DNA of 64,000 nt from Burkholderia sp. Bp9142 (GCF_003853415.1 NZ_QTPP01000012.1:124001-188000); one strand, 5' to 3'; counted from the first letter of the stretch, positions 52,257 to 61,472 are shown. Numbers and translations are program-made. Notes: generated by a model from the sequence alone, not told the origin.

Positions 52257-55200
52257 ACAACATCGAATTCGTCAGCGCAGGTGCCGGCAGTGGTAAAACC
52301 CATAAGCTGACCTCAACGCTCGCAGAAGCGCTCGAATCAGGCAAAGCGCGACCGGAGGCGGTACTTGCTACCACGTTCACGGTCAAGGCGGCCACCGAAT
52401 TGCGGGAGCGCGCCCGCGCCTGGTTGCTGAGCAAAGGCAAAATCGAACTCGCTACGGCCATCGGGCAGGCGAGGCTCGGCACGGTAAATAGCGTGTGCGG
52501 CCAGTTGCTCAAGCGCTTCTGCTTCGAGTTGGGGCTGTCTCCCGACCAAACGGTCCTGAGCGAGGGGCAGGCGAAGCGCCTGTTGGCGACATCACTCGCG
52601 GAGACGCTCGATGATTCGGAGCAGGAAAAGCTTGTCGCGCTCACAGCGAAATTTGGCATTGAGCACACGGAGTGGTCCAAGCAGATTGAGGACGTGGTCA
52701 ACGCCGCAAGAAACAACGATATTTCTGCAGGTCAACTGCGCGGGATGGGGCATCGGAACGCCGACCTAATGTTGGCTAACTGGCCAACTCCGTCGACGGC
52801 GAGCGATGCAACAAGGGTACTCTCCGAAACGCTGACGAGGGCACTAGAACAGGTGTCTTTGCAAATCGCATCGGTAGAGGCGGCCGGCGGCAATGTGGCC
52901 CAGAACCTGCGAAACGGGCATAGAGAACTGGAACGCCTCGAGCGGTGTTTTCGCGACGGGCGCTGGAACTGGCTTGATTGGCTTGCCGCGTGTAGTTTGA
53001 ACGCCGGCGCCGCCGCTCAATCGGCAATCGCGCCCGTTTCGGAGGCCGCTCAGGCCCACGAATCGCATCCCGATTTCCACCAAGACGTACGAACCTATCT
53101 CGAGATGGTATTCGACTTGGCGGCCAAGACGCTCGAAACGTATGCCGAAGCCAAACGCATGATGGGGGCCGTTGACTTTGGCGACCAGGAGGTCCTGCTG
53201 CTTGATGTCATTCGCAAGAACGAGTACGTCCGAGAGGCCTTGGCCGACGAACTCGACCTGGTGATGGTCGACGAATTTCAGGATACAAGCCCTCTGCAAC
53301 TTGCGCTCTTCGTGGAACTCGCCAAGCTGGCCAAACGCTCAGTCTGGGTTGGTGACCCGAAGCAAGCCATCTACGGTTTCCGGGGTACGGATGCTCGACT
53401 CATTGCGGGCATTCTCGCTGCCATTGAGGGTTGGGGAGGCAAGCTGGGTGAGCCACTGAACACGTCTCGCCGTTCGACACCCTCACTCGTATCGTTGACG
53501 AACGCCGTCTTTGGCGCCGCATTCCAGCCAGAATTGCAGCCATCGCAGGTACATCTGCGCCCGCATCGAGCCGATATCAACGAGCAATCTGCGCTTTTCC
53601 ACTGGAGCTTCGAGAGTAGGAACAATGAGTGCGACTACCTAGCGCTAGGCCCGGCAGTCAGCGAGTTGCTTCAATCCAACTTAAGGGTCGTCGACCGCGA
53701 GACCAATCAGGAGCGTGCACTGCGCCCAGGGGATATCGCGGTCCTGTGTCGCAAGAACGACCAAGTCGAGCTTGCGGTGACATCGCTTACGAAATGGGGA
53801 GTGCCATCGGCAAGCCCGAGAGCGGGACTTCTAGGCACGCCGGAGGCCATCTTCGTTCTCGCATGCCTACGGCGCCTGCTGGACGCGGGCGATACCGTTG
53901 CATCTGCTTTGATATTGACCCTTGCAGATGGAGTCGCGGCGCAGGAATGGCTTGGCGACCGGCTCGAGTATCTCGGTGCGGAAGGCACGACGTCGGCGCT
54001 CTGGAGAGCCGACGGCGACTCCGCACATCCGCTCCTCGCCCGCCTGGAGACATTGCGGCCTATTCTCGTGGCTCTGACGCCGTGCGAGGCGCTGCGACTT
54101 GCGAAGGCAGAATCACACGTCGCCCGTGTGGCGAGTCAATGGTCGACGTCGCCGCATCAGGCGAGGACGCGAATCGCTAACGTCGAGGCCCTGATGGACC
54201 TGGGAACGGCCTATGAAGACGAGTGCGTTACAGCCAAGCGGCCGGCTACTGTAAGCGGCCTCTTGCGTTGGCTTGACGCTCTCGCCGATAGCGGCGCGGA
54301 CGACCGGGCGGCTACTACCGATGATGCCGTCAGCGTGATAACTCACCACGGCGCAAAGGGGCTTGAGTGGCCTGTCGTCATTCTCACGTCGCTCGGAACA
54401 GAAGCGAGAAGCGCTCTGTGGGGAGTTCGTGCGCGCACCGATGGCAGCTTCAATCCTGAACGTCCCCTGGAAAACCGCTTCGTGCATTTCTGGCTTAAGA
54501 CCTGGGGCAGGCGCACGCAGCCGCAGGCAGCAGTCAATGCTGAAGCAAGCGATATCGGCAAGACAATGGCGGCAGATGCCCTTTCGGAAAACAAGCGACT
54601 GCTATACGTCAGCATGACCCGCGCGCGCGACGTTAATGTGCTGGTCACATGCAAGAGGAGCCGAAGCGTCAATCGCGCTTGGGTGGATGAAGTCGGAGCG
54701 GGCGAGTTGCTGTTTGGAGAATCGGGCTCGGTCGTACTACCCGACGGACGAACTATATCCCGAGAATCGCGAACATGGGCCGCCGCAGACAGCAGTCTTG
54801 CCCCGCCCGACCAGGAAGCATCGACGTGCAGTTGGTACGTCGCAGCACCGGCGAATGACGCGGCACCGCTCTGGTTTCGGCCGAGTAGTACCGAAGGCGG
54901 TATGTACACAGTCGCCGAATCGGAGGCCATTGGCACCCGCGTCGCGATTACTGCCGCCGTCGAGATGGATGCACTCGGCAACGCATTGCACGCGTGTATC
55001 GCGAGAGCCGGCGTAGCAGAGAAAGTCGAGGACGTAGATGTCGAACGAATCCTCAGCGGCTGGGGTATGGCGCACGCAGTTGACCGAGCGGCGGTCATTG
55101 CCCAACTACGCGCTTTCTTCGGCTGGCTAAAACAGCGCTGGCCAGGCGGCACGGTCCACATCGAGGTACCAGTCGAAGCCGACCGGGCAGATGGGACCCG

Positions 55201-55441
55201 GCTGAGAGGCCGCATCGATTTGCTGGTGGATACGCCCGATGGGTGGGTCCTCGTGGACCACAAATCCAATCCGGGAGGTAGCAGTCGGGATGACGAGATT
55301 GCACGAGCCCATGGGTCTCAGCTTTCCGCCTATGCGGTAGCAATTGAACAATGCACGGGTAAGAAGGTTAAGGAGCAGTGGTTGTACCTAACCGTTGCAG
55401 GTCGCGCCGTAAAGCTTTCGGCAGAGATTTCGCCTAACTGA
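52253..55441 (+). CDS. AddA/RecB-like UvrD-family helicase-nuclease
   Basis: 1,062 residues from ATG 52253, overlapping the AddB-like stop. SF1 helicase motifs: Walker A FVSAGAGSGKTHKL (9-16 core), motif Ia TFTVKAATELRERA, Walker B LVMVDEFQDTSPLQL (about 337-343), motif III WVGDPKQAIYGFRGTDARL, motif V ITHHGAKGLEWPVVILTSL and motif VI NKRLLYVSMTRARD. The C-terminal RecB-type nuclease has LGNALHACIARAG, RGRIDLLVDTPDGWVLVDHK (about 985-1003) and GSQLSAYAVAIEQ. As in AddAB, each subunit carries one nuclease, allowing both strands to be cut. The combination with sirtuins on an island suggests phage-DNA degradation rather than housekeeping repair. Confidence 0.88.
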   Translation: MNNIEFVSAGAGSGKTHKLTSTLAEALESGKARPEAVLATTFTVKAATELRERARAWLLSKGKIELATAIGQARLGTVNSVCGQLLKRFCFELGLSPDQTVLSEGQAKRLLATSLAETLDDSEQEKLVALTAKFGIEHTEWSKQIEDVVNAARNNDISAGQLRGMGHRNADLMLANWPTPSTASDATRVLSETLTRALEQVSLQIASVEAAGGNVAQNLRNGHRELERLERCFRDGRWNWLDWLAACSLNAGAAAQSAIAPVSEAAQAHESHPDFHQDVRTYLEMVFDLAAKTLETYAEAKRMMGAVDFGDQEVLLLDVIRKNEYVREALADELDLVMVDEFQDTSPLQLALFVELAKLAKRSVWVGDPKQAIYGFRGTDARLIAGILAAIEGWGGKLGEPLNTSRRSTPSLVSLTNAVFGAAFQPELQPSQVHLRPHRADINEQSALFHWSFESRNNECDYLALGPAVSELLQSNLRVVDRETNQERALRPGDIAVLCRKNDQVELAVTSLTKWGVPSASPRAGLLGTPEAIFVLACLRRLLDAGDTVASALILTLADGVAAQEWLGDRLEYLGAEGTTSALWRADGDSAHPLLARLETLRPILVALTPCEALRLAKAESHVARVASQWSTSPHQARTRIANVEALMDLGTAYEDECVTAKRPATVSGLLRWLDALADSGADDRAATTDDAVSVITHHGAKGLEWPVVILTSLGTEARSALWGVRARTDGSFNPERPLENRFVHFWLKTWGRRTQPQAAVNAEASDIGKTMAADALSENKRLLYVSMTRARDVNVLVTCKRSRSVNRAWVDEVGAGELLFGESGSVVLPDGRTISRESRTWAAADSSLAPPDQEASTCSWYVAAPANDAAPLWFRPSSTEGGMYTVAESEAIGTRVAITAAVEMDALGNALHACIARAGVAEKVEDVDVERILSGWGMAHAVDRAAVIAQLRAFFGWLKQRWPGGTVHIEVPVEADRADGTRLRGRIDLLVDTPDGWVLVDHKSNPGGSSRDDEIARAHGSQLSAYAVAIEQCTGKKVKEQWLYLTVAGRAVKLSAEISPN

Positions 55442-55530
55442 CCGGTGGGGCCAATCGGAGCGAGGGCGCGGGGACTGATAGTGCCGCGTCACCGTACCGG
55501 AGTGGCTGCGCGTCCCCGGCACGGTGACGG

Positions 55531-55956
55531 TCACAGGTCCTTGTACTGCGGTAACAGGCCTTGGTCCGCAAGTCGCACTTCGATGGCGTTTGCCACCTCG
55601 ACATGTTCAGGGTTTTCGGCCGAAAACGCTTCGTCTGCGACGCTTACGACAATAGTGCCTCTCTGCTTTCTACAATCCATCACGGACACAAGTTCATGCG
55701 CCTCAGGCAGCTGCTTGGCCGTGATTTTGAGCGGAAGATATAGCTTCCAACCAGCCCCGGGCTTGTTGGGAAACACCTGCTGCATTGAGAAATATTTGTA
55801 CGGCCCAACCTCTATCGAGGCTGGTGCCCAGATGTCCAACAGCCCCTTCACAAACGAAAGCATCGCATCGTAGTGAGCCCGTGCGGGAATGCCCTTTGAT
55901 TGCAGTTCGAACGAACACGCGGGGCTCCCCGGCAGCACGGAGAGTGACGACTCCAA
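55531..55956 (-). CDS. Imm52-like immunity protein (orphan)
   Basis: 141 residues: GIPARAHYDAMLSFVKGLLD, IWAPASIEVGPYKYF, QQVFPNKPGAGWKLYLP, GTIVVSVADEAFSAENPEHV and AIEVRLADQGLLPQYKDL match the pattern I recognise for Burkholderia immunity-52 proteins, which neutralise a cognate polymorphic (often type VI-delivered) toxin. No toxin gene is adjacent, so it is an orphan that could protect against neighbours. The first 20 residues vary and the start is not certain. Confidence 0.68.
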   Translation of the reverse strand: MESSLSVLPGSPACSFELQSKGIPARAHYDAMLSFVKGLLDIWAPASIEVGPYKYFSMQQVFPNKPGAGWKLYLPLKITAKQLPEAHELVSVMDCRKQRGTIVVSVADEAFSAENPEHVEVANAIEVRLADQGLLPQYKDL

Positions 55957-56026
55957 GGCCGCACCCCCAGGTCCTTCCTTTCCGTTCCAGACAAAAAACC
56001 TTTGAATAAAATAAGAAAGCTAAGCG

Positions 56027-56047
56027 AAAACCCCGCTTGGCGGGGCT
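56027..56047 (-). terminator. Rho-independent terminator of the 56057 gene
   Basis: On the minus strand GCCCCGCCAAGCGGGG is followed by TTTTC, ten bases after the stop of the upstream minus-strand gene. Confidence 0.8.
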
Positions 56048-56056
56048 CTCGAATCA

Positions 56057-56356
56057 TCAAAGCAATGCCTGAATGCCGTCCTTGTGGAGGGCTCGCCTCA
56101 GCTCCGGTGCCGCCTTCAGGCTGATATGCATCGCGCCTGTGGTGCGGCGGACCGTATCGGAAATTTCCACAATCTGGCTTTCGAGCCCGTTGAACGCATC
56201 GTCATAGCGCTCCAGGACCTTGCGGCACGCCAGCATCACGCCGTGAAAACCGTCCGCCTCAAACGCCTCTTGAATCAGCCCCTCGAGACCCTCCAGCGCA
56301 ACCCGTTCAGCGGCGCGACTCATGCCAGCCTGTTCCTCATCGTATTCCACGACCAT
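56057..56356 (-). CDS. Hypothetical helical protein
   Basis: 99 residues from ATG 56356 (RBS AAAGGGGAA). Mostly amphipathic helices: SRAAERVALEGLEGLIQEAF, ACRKVLERYDDAFNGLESQI, DTVRRTTGAMHISLKAAPEL. The open frame extends to 56560 but that part reads as noncoding. No family recognised. Confidence 0.55.
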   Translation of the reverse strand: MVVEYDEEQAGMSRAAERVALEGLEGLIQEAFEADGFHGVMLACRKVLERYDDAFNGLESQIVEISDTVRRTTGAMHISLKAAPELRRALHKDGIQALL

Positions 56357-56749
56357 TTCCCCTTTACCAGAAATAGCACAGTGAGCGTGCCAGTTCGTCG
56401 TTATCGGCCGCTTCCTCAATTTCTTGAGGGCCGGCCCGTCCTGTTCGTTCACAAGCGGAACGCCTGTACAAAGTGTAGCCACCGGTCTTGCGAAAAACCG
56501 TAGAACTGACCTTGCCCCTGTTCGACGAATCCCATAGCCGAAAGAATTTCGCGGCCGCACCTTGCTGAGACGCGAACCAGCTTCTTTCGAACATCATGGG
56601 GCTGACGTACTTGAGCGTTGAGTGTAGCTGATGCGCGTTGTAAATTTTGAAACTGCGGGGATTGTATCGAGTGCACGGTCTTGCGCTGCGTGTAGCCCTC
56701 TCGGGTTTGCCGTGGCATAGTGCGAGCAATTCATAGCTCGGAGGAACTC

Positions 56750-57493
56750 ATGCCCACCTTGGAAGCAATCCAGATGAAAATAAAGCGGCTGCAGGAACAG
56801 GCCGAAGCAATGAAAGCAAAGCAAGCCTCAGCGACGCTCGACCGCATTGCGGAACTCATGCAAAAGAGCGGAGTTACTGTCGCAGATATCGAGGCCCACA
56901 TCGGTGGGAGGAAGCGTGGCGCAGGGCGCCGCAACGCGTCCGCAGCTCACGCCGCGCCTGCTACGGCGAAATACCAGAATCCGAAAACTGGTGCGACTTG
57001 GTCCGGGCGCGGTCGTGCCCCCGCGTGGATTGCGCACGTGAAGAACCGCAGCCGGTTCCTCGTTGACGGCAACGCATCGAGTTCCTCGGTACCGACGGAA
57101 AGCAAAGCAAAGCGGCGTGGCAATTACGTTCGAGGGGAGCAGCCAGCGAAATATCGTGACCCGAAGACCGGTGACACCTGGTCAGGTCGCGGTCGCGCGC
57201 CGGCATGGATTGCGAATGCGAAGGACCGCTCGAAGTTTTCGATTGGTGCTGACGGCAAAGTTGATGCGGCCGTCAAGTCGACGCCAGGGAAGGCGAAAAA
57301 CAAATTGTCGTCGACAGCGGCGTCGCCAGGTCGGAAGGGACAGCCTAAGGGCAAGCAACCGGCCAAATACCTCAATCCGGAGACCGGGGCGACCTGGAGC
57401 GGACGTGGTCCGGCACCTGCGTGGCTTGCTGCCGCTAGTGACCGCTCTAAGTTTTTAACTGACTCGAGCGCCGCTGACACGCCTACTGCCTGA
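56750..57493 (+). CDS. H-NS-family nucleoid protein with three DNA-binding modules
   Basis: 247 residues from ATG 56750 (RBS CGGAGGAACTC). N-terminal coiled-coil oligomerisation region (LEAIQMKIKRLQEQAEAMKA). Then three copies of the H-NS C-terminal module at about 74-103, 134-163 and 206-235, each of the form KYxxPxTGxTWSGRGxAPAW. The TWSGRG loop inserts into the minor groove of AT-rich DNA. Linkers are Lys/Ser/Ala-rich. Ordinary Burkholderia H-NS proteins have one module in ~100 residues. It probably silences AT-rich genes of the island or host. Confidence 0.9.
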   Translation: MPTLEAIQMKIKRLQEQAEAMKAKQASATLDRIAELMQKSGVTVADIEAHIGGRKRGAGRRNASAAHAAPATAKYQNPKTGATWSGRGRAPAWIAHVKNRSRFLVDGNASSSSVPTESKAKRRGNYVRGEQPAKYRDPKTGDTWSGRGRAPAWIANAKDRSKFSIGADGKVDAAVKSTPGKAKNKLSSTAASPGRKGQPKGKQPAKYLNPETGATWSGRGPAPAWLAAASDRSKFLTDSSAADTPTA

Positions 57494-57549
57494 GAGATAT
57501 AGCCTCGGGCATGGGCGCCGCAAATAAGACTTCGCGTCGGAAGGCGACA

Positions 57550-58383
57550 TCACTTCAGTTCGTTTCGGTGCTCAATCCAATACTTGGCAGTGGTGGCGCG
57601 CTTCAAGAGTGGGCTTTCCGGGCTATTGCGCCAGAAGCCGTCGCGGATTTCGAGCGCCCACTTGATTTGCCGGGGCGAGCCAGACAGTGGCGGGAGGTTG
57701 TTTGTCGCAGCCGCGTCTTGCAGGCGCAGCATCGCTTCTTGGTCGGCCTGGGCTTTCTTCGCCGAGGCTTCGCAGTAAGGGCAGGGGGCCGATGGTGCCG
57801 ACAGGCGGACGACGAGTTCGTCCACGGTGTCGACGGCGATTTCATCGAAATGTCCGCACGATTTGTGCCGCGTCACAGCGAGGCGGCTGAGCTCAAGCTG
57901 GTCGTCGACTGCCACCATCGTGACCTCGAGCCGTTCCCGGTCCGCAGCAAGTTCGTTCACCTCAGCCTGAATCTCTGGTAGCAGTTCGGTCCGGCGGGCA
58001 GCCTTGCGTCGATTATGTTCCATCGTCGCGTAGTTCTCGGGGCTCATCAGCCGCAACCGCTCGTCAAGCTGGTTGCGATTGAGCTCGCGGAGGGAGTCGC
58101 CGTCGAGCTCGAAGAAGATTTCGGGACCCTCGCTCCGGTTCGAATCAGCGTAGCCGTAAGCCCGATACACGCCGTTCCCCGTTAGCTCGTAGTTGACCGA
58201 GCCGCTGCGCTTGCTTCCGCTTCTGTCGTCGTGCATCGGAAGGCGTGTCAACAACAAGTCGCCCTTACTCGACATACCGACGACCTTCTGGCAGATGCCC
58301 GGGCCATGTGCGCCGCCTCCGGTGACCGTTCCGTAGAAATAAGTTGTGTCGATGCTCGATTTGCCAAGACTAAGTGTTTCCAT
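57550..58383 (-). CDS. Hypothetical protein with coiled coil, Cys pairs and C-terminal GSxxQIxWA motif
   Basis: 277 residues. A beta-rich start (TTYFYGTVTGGGAHGPGICQ), a coiled coil (TELLPEIQAEVNELAADRER), a likely zinc site (KSCGHFDEI ... PCPYCEASAKK), and a C-terminal LPPLSGSPRQIKWALEIRDG. The last segment recalls the L-x-GSxKQIxWAxxIR element found at the ends of many phage and plasmid proteins of unknown function. Preceded by an AT-rich promoter region. No function assigned. Confidence 0.7.
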   Translation of the reverse strand: METLSLGKSSIDTTYFYGTVTGGGAHGPGICQKVVGMSSKGDLLLTRLPMHDDRSGSKRSGSVNYELTGNGVYRAYGYADSNRSEGPEIFFELDGDSLRELNRNQLDERLRLMSPENYATMEHNRRKAARRTELLPEIQAEVNELAADRERLEVTMVAVDDQLELSRLAVTRHKSCGHFDEIAVDTVDELVVRLSAPSAPCPYCEASAKKAQADQEAMLRLQDAAATNNLPPLSGSPRQIKWALEIRDGFWRNSPESPLLKRATTAKYWIEHRNELK

Positions 58384-59051
58384 TTTATATGCTCCAAGAT
58401 TGAATTTAGTTATTGGGGTTAATTCTATTTATGGGAATTCGCTTGTGTCAACGTTTAAAATCAAGCGATGATTTATTGGTATTTGTATGTAGTTGAAAAT
58501 AAAAGAAAATATTTGGCTCGTTTTGTGGGTGTCGCGCGCAAATCAATGCCGTCATCAAGGGTATATAAATTTATGCGCGCGTTCTCGCGTGAGGGGCGGA
58601 CCTGAGTATTTTGGTCGGGGGCTCGCCAAAGTGTTATCGCAATAGGCTGATACGAACGCGGGGCCAGTTCTCGCGCAAGCTTGCCGCGAATTCACCGGCG
58701 CTCGGCTGCGTGAAGCGCCGGTAAGCGTCTAAGCACACCAAGTCACAGGTTGGGTGAATGCTGGTTCGATGCCACGACGTTCAACACGCGTACACCGATG
58801 CGTGGCGTGTCGCTGACTATGTGATTGCGGCGTTCGGTGGCGCCCGAGTCTTCGTCGTGCGGCCTGACGGCGACAGCGAGCTTCGCCGCTCAGATTGTTC
58901 TTGACGACATTTCCCGTCGTCGGTTACCTTTGGCGCGTTCGCACTTCTTCGCGAGCTCTGTTACCTCGCTGCCTGCAGCGAATCCACATTAAGTTCCGAG
59001 CGACCTTGTCGCCGGCCGATGGATTCGTTCGCGCACAGCGCCGAGGTACAC
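58384..59051. other. Gene-free region
   Basis: About 670 bases. 58384-58580 is AT-rich and probably carries the promoter of the 58383 gene; the remainder is mixed sequence in which I see no supportable gene. Confidence 0.5.
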
Positions 59052-59303
59052 ATGAAGCAGAGCTCCGCATCCAGCAGCAGAAAATCCCGTCGTCGAAATC
59101 TCTCGGGCGCCCCGGGCCGCAAGGTCATCTGGGCCAGCCACCCATTTCTCGGTCGCCTCGGCACGTACATCGGCATTGCCCTCGAAGCGTACCGTCTGTC
59201 GGTGGCGGTGCATACGCCCGCTGGACCGCGCTGGGTACCGGCCGATGAAGCTCTTTCCGCCGCAGAAGCGGACGCGTGGGCCGCATCCGGATTCAGCCGC
59301 TGA
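59052..59303 (+). CDS. Possible small basic protein
   Basis: 83 residues from ATG 59052, after GCCGAGGTACAC. The N-terminus is Ser/Arg/Lys-rich (QSSASSSRKSRRRN), followed by a plausible folded part (GTYIGIALEAYRLSVAVHTP, WVPADEALSAAEADAWAASG). No family recognised; could be spurious. Confidence 0.4.
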   Translation: MKQSSASSSRKSRRRNLSGAPGRKVIWASHPFLGRLGTYIGIALEAYRLSVAVHTPAGPRWVPADEALSAAEADAWAASGFSR

Positions 59304-59573
59304 TGAGACTGGCTCGGAGCCTGGTGGCGCTGCCGCAGGAAGCAGCTTGCCGGACTATCGAGACTGCCGGTGCCGTCGCGCCGTCTGTCACGCTGGCCCT
59401 GCACGGAGCCATGTCTTCCTCTTGCACTGTCGCGCCAGGCGACGACCTCTTATCCCAATCGAAAACTTGAACACGTGCTCCTGCCTGCTCGGGGCAGGGG
59501 TTATTGCTCGAACCGTGGTGGCGTTCGCAACGTCGCTATACGGTTCACCCAGGACAACTTGAGGAAACTAGAC

Positions 59574-60017
59574 ATGCTGAAATTGACGTTCTACCGCAAT
59601 CACAACGACGTTTGGATTGGTAATCTGCTGCAAGACGAGACCCGGTTGTTGGCGACAACGCATCCGGCGACTATCGCTGCGGCCATCTTCGCGATGGACG
59701 AGTACAGCGTGCTCGTCGAAACGGAACGAGGCTGTTTCGAAATGGAGTTTCCGGTAGATATGGGCGAGCTCGACGCGTTGGGCCAACTCATGCTCGACCA
59801 GGACATGGGGAAATGGATGAGTGGTTTCTGCACCTTTTCGCGATTCGATTTTGCAAACCCTGACCCGATGGACACTCAGGCGGATATCCATTTCCGCACG
59901 GCGATGCATCACCTGCCGTCCGAGCTAGTGAAAGTTCGCCCGACTGAGTCGGAACCGAAGGGTTTCAAGAAGCAATTGAGAAAGCGGAACCAGTACATCT
60001 ACTACCCCTGGTGCTAG
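59574..60017 (+). CDS. Hypothetical protein
   Basis: 147 residues from ATG 59574 (RBS TTGAGGAAACTAGAC). Balanced globular sequence: LTFYRNHNDVWIGNLLQDET, MDEYSVLVETERGCFEMEFP, MLDQDMGKWMSGFCTFSRFD, with a basic C-terminus (GFKKQLRKRNQYIYYPW). A strong terminator follows. The frame upstream of 59574 is not coding-like. No family recognised. Confidence 0.68.
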   Translation: MLKLTFYRNHNDVWIGNLLQDETRLLATTHPATIAAAIFAMDEYSVLVETERGCFEMEFPVDMGELDALGQLMLDQDMGKWMSGFCTFSRFDFANPDPMDTQADIHFRTAMHHLPSELVKVRPTESEPKGFKKQLRKRNQYIYYPWC

Positions 60018-60065
60018 AGTCCGCGCGCCCACCTCGGCGACGCGTGACTCCGATGTGATTCACGA

Positions 60066-60094
60066 AGCCCGGCCGATGACTCGGCCGGGCTTTG
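60066..60094 (+). terminator. Rho-independent terminator
   Basis: Perfect 11-base arms AGCCCGGCCGA/TCGGCCGGGCT around TGAC, then TTTG, 49 bases after the upstream stop. Confidence 0.85.
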
Positions 60095-60294
60095 TTCGCA
60101 AGCCGTTGTTCGTCCCGCGATTTTGACAAGCGGCATGCGTGCTGATGTCCTGGCGAGTCTAAAGGAGACCAATGATTCCGAGTCCATGATGCCAGGGTAC
60201 CTAGCCGACGGCGGCGACGAACGCCTACGCGACGTGCGCCATTGCGAGCGCAGGGTAAGCCAGGAATGCTCGGCGTCCGTAAGATACTGAGAAC

Positions 60295-60717
60295 ATGAAA
60301 AGCACCACAAAACTAATCAGAGTCGACATCGCGTTCCTGTACCAACTGGCGGGCATGACAGTCGATAACGAAACGCCTGCAGACCTCCAGATGAAGGCCT
60401 TCTCTGCTTACCGAGCGGCACACAAGAGGGTTGCCGCTGACTATGAGAAGTTGGCGTCGGCGCGAAAAGCGGACGGCTCAACTGCGTACCGCCTGGAAGC
60501 GATTGCAGGCCTGGCCGAACCGCGCGACGGAGCCAAGGTTTTCGCCCTCTGGTTTGCAAGCGCGGACGACTTCACAAGGGCGGCAAAGGTTGACCTGATG
60601 GCGCTGTGCGGGCAACGCATGTTCGATGCCGCCTACGACCAAGGCATCCCCAGCTATTTTGTCGGTGTGCGTCAGATGAGAAAACTCGAAACGGTAGAGT
60701 GGGCTGAAATCTTGTAG
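60295..60717 (+). CDS. Hypothetical protein
   Basis: 140 residues, helical: IRVDIAFLYQLAGMTVDNET, AYRAAHKRVAADYEKLASAR, FALWFASADDFTRAAKVDLM. The start has only a weak RBS. No family recognised. Followed by a perfect palindrome. Confidence 0.6.
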   Translation: MKSTTKLIRVDIAFLYQLAGMTVDNETPADLQMKAFSAYRAAHKRVAADYEKLASARKADGSTAYRLEAIAGLAEPRDGAKVFALWFASADDFTRAAKVDLMALCGQRMFDAAYDQGIPSYFVGVRQMRKLETVEWAEIL

Positions 60718-60786
60718 CCCACCGTTTGCCCAGTGCCTCTACGACAGAAACGCCCGTGTCGATGACGCTGGCAGTTTTCCAGTCTT

Positions 60787-60814
60787 AACGACGCTATCAC
60801 TTGATAGCGTCGTT
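60787..60814. terminator. Perfect 28-base palindrome between convergent genes
   Basis: Arms AACGACGCTATCA/TGATAGCGTCGTT around CT. It lies between the stops of two convergent genes, so it may terminate both, although T-runs are short. Confidence 0.65.
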
Positions 60815-60833
60815 GCTTAGCGCTAGAAGAGAG

Positions 60834-61385
60834 TCAGATGGAAGTGTCGCCGAGAACGTGCCCGGTTACATCGATTCCCGAGCCCGGACTGGTCATCGGA
60901 GCACCATTGGTGTTTATCTCCGGAAGCCCCGGGCCGCGAAAGTCGTCAGAGAATTCGATTTTCCGCCCACTCCCTTGGCCCCCGATGGCGTGAGTCAGCC
61001 CGACAAAAAGAATAACTGCGGAAATAAACCACGACCAGCGATAGCACGACGGGTCCCGCTGCATCGCATCCAGGATGTCGTTCAGAGGAAGTCCCTTCAA
61101 GTAAAACTGACTGGTCGTCCAAAGCAGCAAGAACGGACACAGTGCCGCGACGAGAGCGGATAGACCGACGGTAATGCGAATTTTCAAGCCGAGCTTGTCC
61201 AAAGCTGCCATCGCATAGACTACGTGCATGAGTTTGCATGCACCGTATAAGCGACCCAGGTCTGATAGGAAGTCCGGTAGTGAGAAGTCATCCAGGGCGA
61301 AATATGTAAACATGCAGAGAAAGACCGCATGCGCGACCTCTAGCAGTAGAAGCCGCAGCAGCGCCTTGTGTATTGAATAACGCAT
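60834..61385 (-). CDS. Membrane protein of unknown function
   Basis: 183 residues with three or four hydrophobic segments (LLRLLLLEVAHAVFLCMFTY, LMHVVYAMAALDKL, VGLSALVAALCPFLLLWTTS, FISAVILFVGLTHAI) and a soluble Gly/Pro/Ser-rich C-terminal tail. No family recognised. Confidence 0.65.
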   Translation of the reverse strand: MRYSIHKALLRLLLLEVAHAVFLCMFTYFALDDFSLPDFLSDLGRLYGACKLMHVVYAMAALDKLGLKIRITVGLSALVAALCPFLLLWTTSQFYLKGLPLNDILDAMQRDPSCYRWSWFISAVILFVGLTHAIGGQGSGRKIEFSDDFRGPGLPEINTNGAPMTSPGSGIDVTGHVLGDTSI

Positions 61386-61472
61386 TATTCCTCCTTCGAA
61401 GCCGAGAAATTGTGGGCTACGTCCAGGCGTTGTGGAGTGGATAAATCAACTGGTCGCATCCGGAACTCTTCG

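Noticed and set aside
49638..55441. Gabija system
   Set aside because: The helicase-like gene has a RecB-type nuclease and its partner is an AddB-like PD-(D/E)XK protein, not an OLD-family ATPase-TOPRIM nuclease.
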